Below are positions 63,701-64,000 of a stretch of DNA of 64,000 nucleotides, one piece after another; position 1 is the first letter of the stretch, and each line of letters starts with the position of its first letter. The translations under genes and the position numbers were made by a program. The stretch covers positions 310,001 to 374,000 of the forward strand of contig NZ_CP023549.1 in NCBI RefSeq assembly GCF_002407205.1. The letters run 5' to 3'. The stretch comes from Rhodobacter sp. CZR27. Lineage in GTDB: Bacteria; Pseudomonadota; Alphaproteobacteria; Rhodobacterales; Rhodobacteraceae. Below the pieces are notes generated by a model. It was not told the origin of the DNA and did not search any database. It saw nothing but the letters and a program-made list of their open reading frames with translations.

Positions 63701-64000
63701 GTGACCGGGACAGCGATCTCTGCCGTGATCTTCGATCTGGACGGATGCCTCGTGGACAGCGAGCCGCATTCGCTCGAGGCGATCTCGGCAGAGCTGCGGG
63801 CCGCGGGCCTGAGGAACGTCTCGGCCGATAGCATCCGCGCCGCCTATCTCGGCGTCTCGATGACCGACATCTGCAAGGACATCACCCGGCAGAGCGGTTT
63901 GGCCCTGCCCGCGGATTTCGTGGACCGGGTCGAGACGCGGCTGTTCCAGGTCTATGCCGAGAAGCTGAGGCCGATCGAGGGCGCCTTTCGCCTGCTCGAT
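63701..64000 (+). CDS. HAD-superfamily phosphatase/phosphoglucomutase (3' partial)
   Basis: The first 100 residues of a HAD hydrolase continue past the window end. The catalytic motif FDLDGCLVDSEP is at residues 11-22, with Asp12 and Asp14, and a four-helix cap follows (type of beta-phosphoglucomutase and sugar-phosphatases). Position 16 is Cys where Thr or Val is usual. GTG start; AGGGAGG lies 12 nt upstream, which is a rather long spacing. It probably dephosphorylates a sugar phosphate in polyol metabolism. Confidence 0.8.
   Translation, partial: MTGTAISAVIFDLDGCLVDSEPHSLEAISAELRAAGLRNVSADSIRAAYLGVSMTDICKDITRQSGLALPADFVDRVETRLFQVYAEKLRPIEGAFRLLD

Overview
The window is high-GC DNA in tightly packed, translationally coupled operons, with no rRNA, tRNA or CRISPR seen. 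It looks like a chromosome or large replicon of a purple non-sulfur alphaproteobacterium of the Rhodobacter/Cereibacter group. The grounds are a BciA-type 8-vinyl reductase for bacteriochlorophyll synthesis, a clade I (Tat-exported) nos cluster in the order nosCRZDFYLX with an FNR-type site in front, and the general style of the polyol genes. Assignment to this group is inference from gene content.

Layout. 1-4460: a partial metallo-beta-lactamase-fold hydrolase, a YeeE/YedE sulfur-compound transporter, a sorbosone-dehydrogenase-like protein and bciA. 4556-15319: an aromatic catabolic island. A divergent LysR regulator at 14357-15319 faces a minus-strand operon catB-catC-catA-benA-benB-benC-benD-transporter-pcaD-BKACE. 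This takes benzoate through catechol, muconate and the enol-lactone to beta-ketoadipate. The last gene is a beta-keto acid cleavage enzyme, which can replace the usual PcaIJ/PcaF steps. An IS5-type transposase remnant abuts the end of the operon. 15519-20206: a flavin reductase, an esterase, an MFS exporter with a DeoR regulator, and a DUF900 hydrolase. 20411-27364: a ferric-siderophore uptake operon (TonB receptor, binding protein, two FecCD permeases, ATPase, siderophore reductase).

27365-28681 is the least explained part: a structured leader with partial resemblance to a cobalamin riboswitch and an embedded FNR-type site, followed by four unrecognised mini-genes. 28767-37687 holds the nitrous oxide reductase genes. 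37829-41381 holds a sulfotransferase-like gene and a Ser/Thr kinase-universal stress protein fusion coupled to a metallophosphoesterase. 41780-47437 is an acetate module: acetyl-CoA synthetase, an adenylate kinase with an odd repeat extension (it would recycle the AMP made by Acs), an MFS carboxylate transporter and a lone response regulator.

48197-50684 has a Cys/Met-metabolism PLP enzyme next to a GlxA-type regulator. 51117-64000 is a large polyol-utilisation locus. A SorC regulator heads a minus-strand operon with a ketose 3-epimerase, a tagatose-kinase-like PfkB, a GatZ-like protein (probably tagatose-6-phosphate 4-epimerase) and three short-chain dehydrogenases, one of them ribitol 2-dehydrogenase-like. 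Divergently, it faces a CUT1 ABC transporter with a xylitol/sorbitol-type dehydrogenase and a HAD phosphatase that runs off the window.
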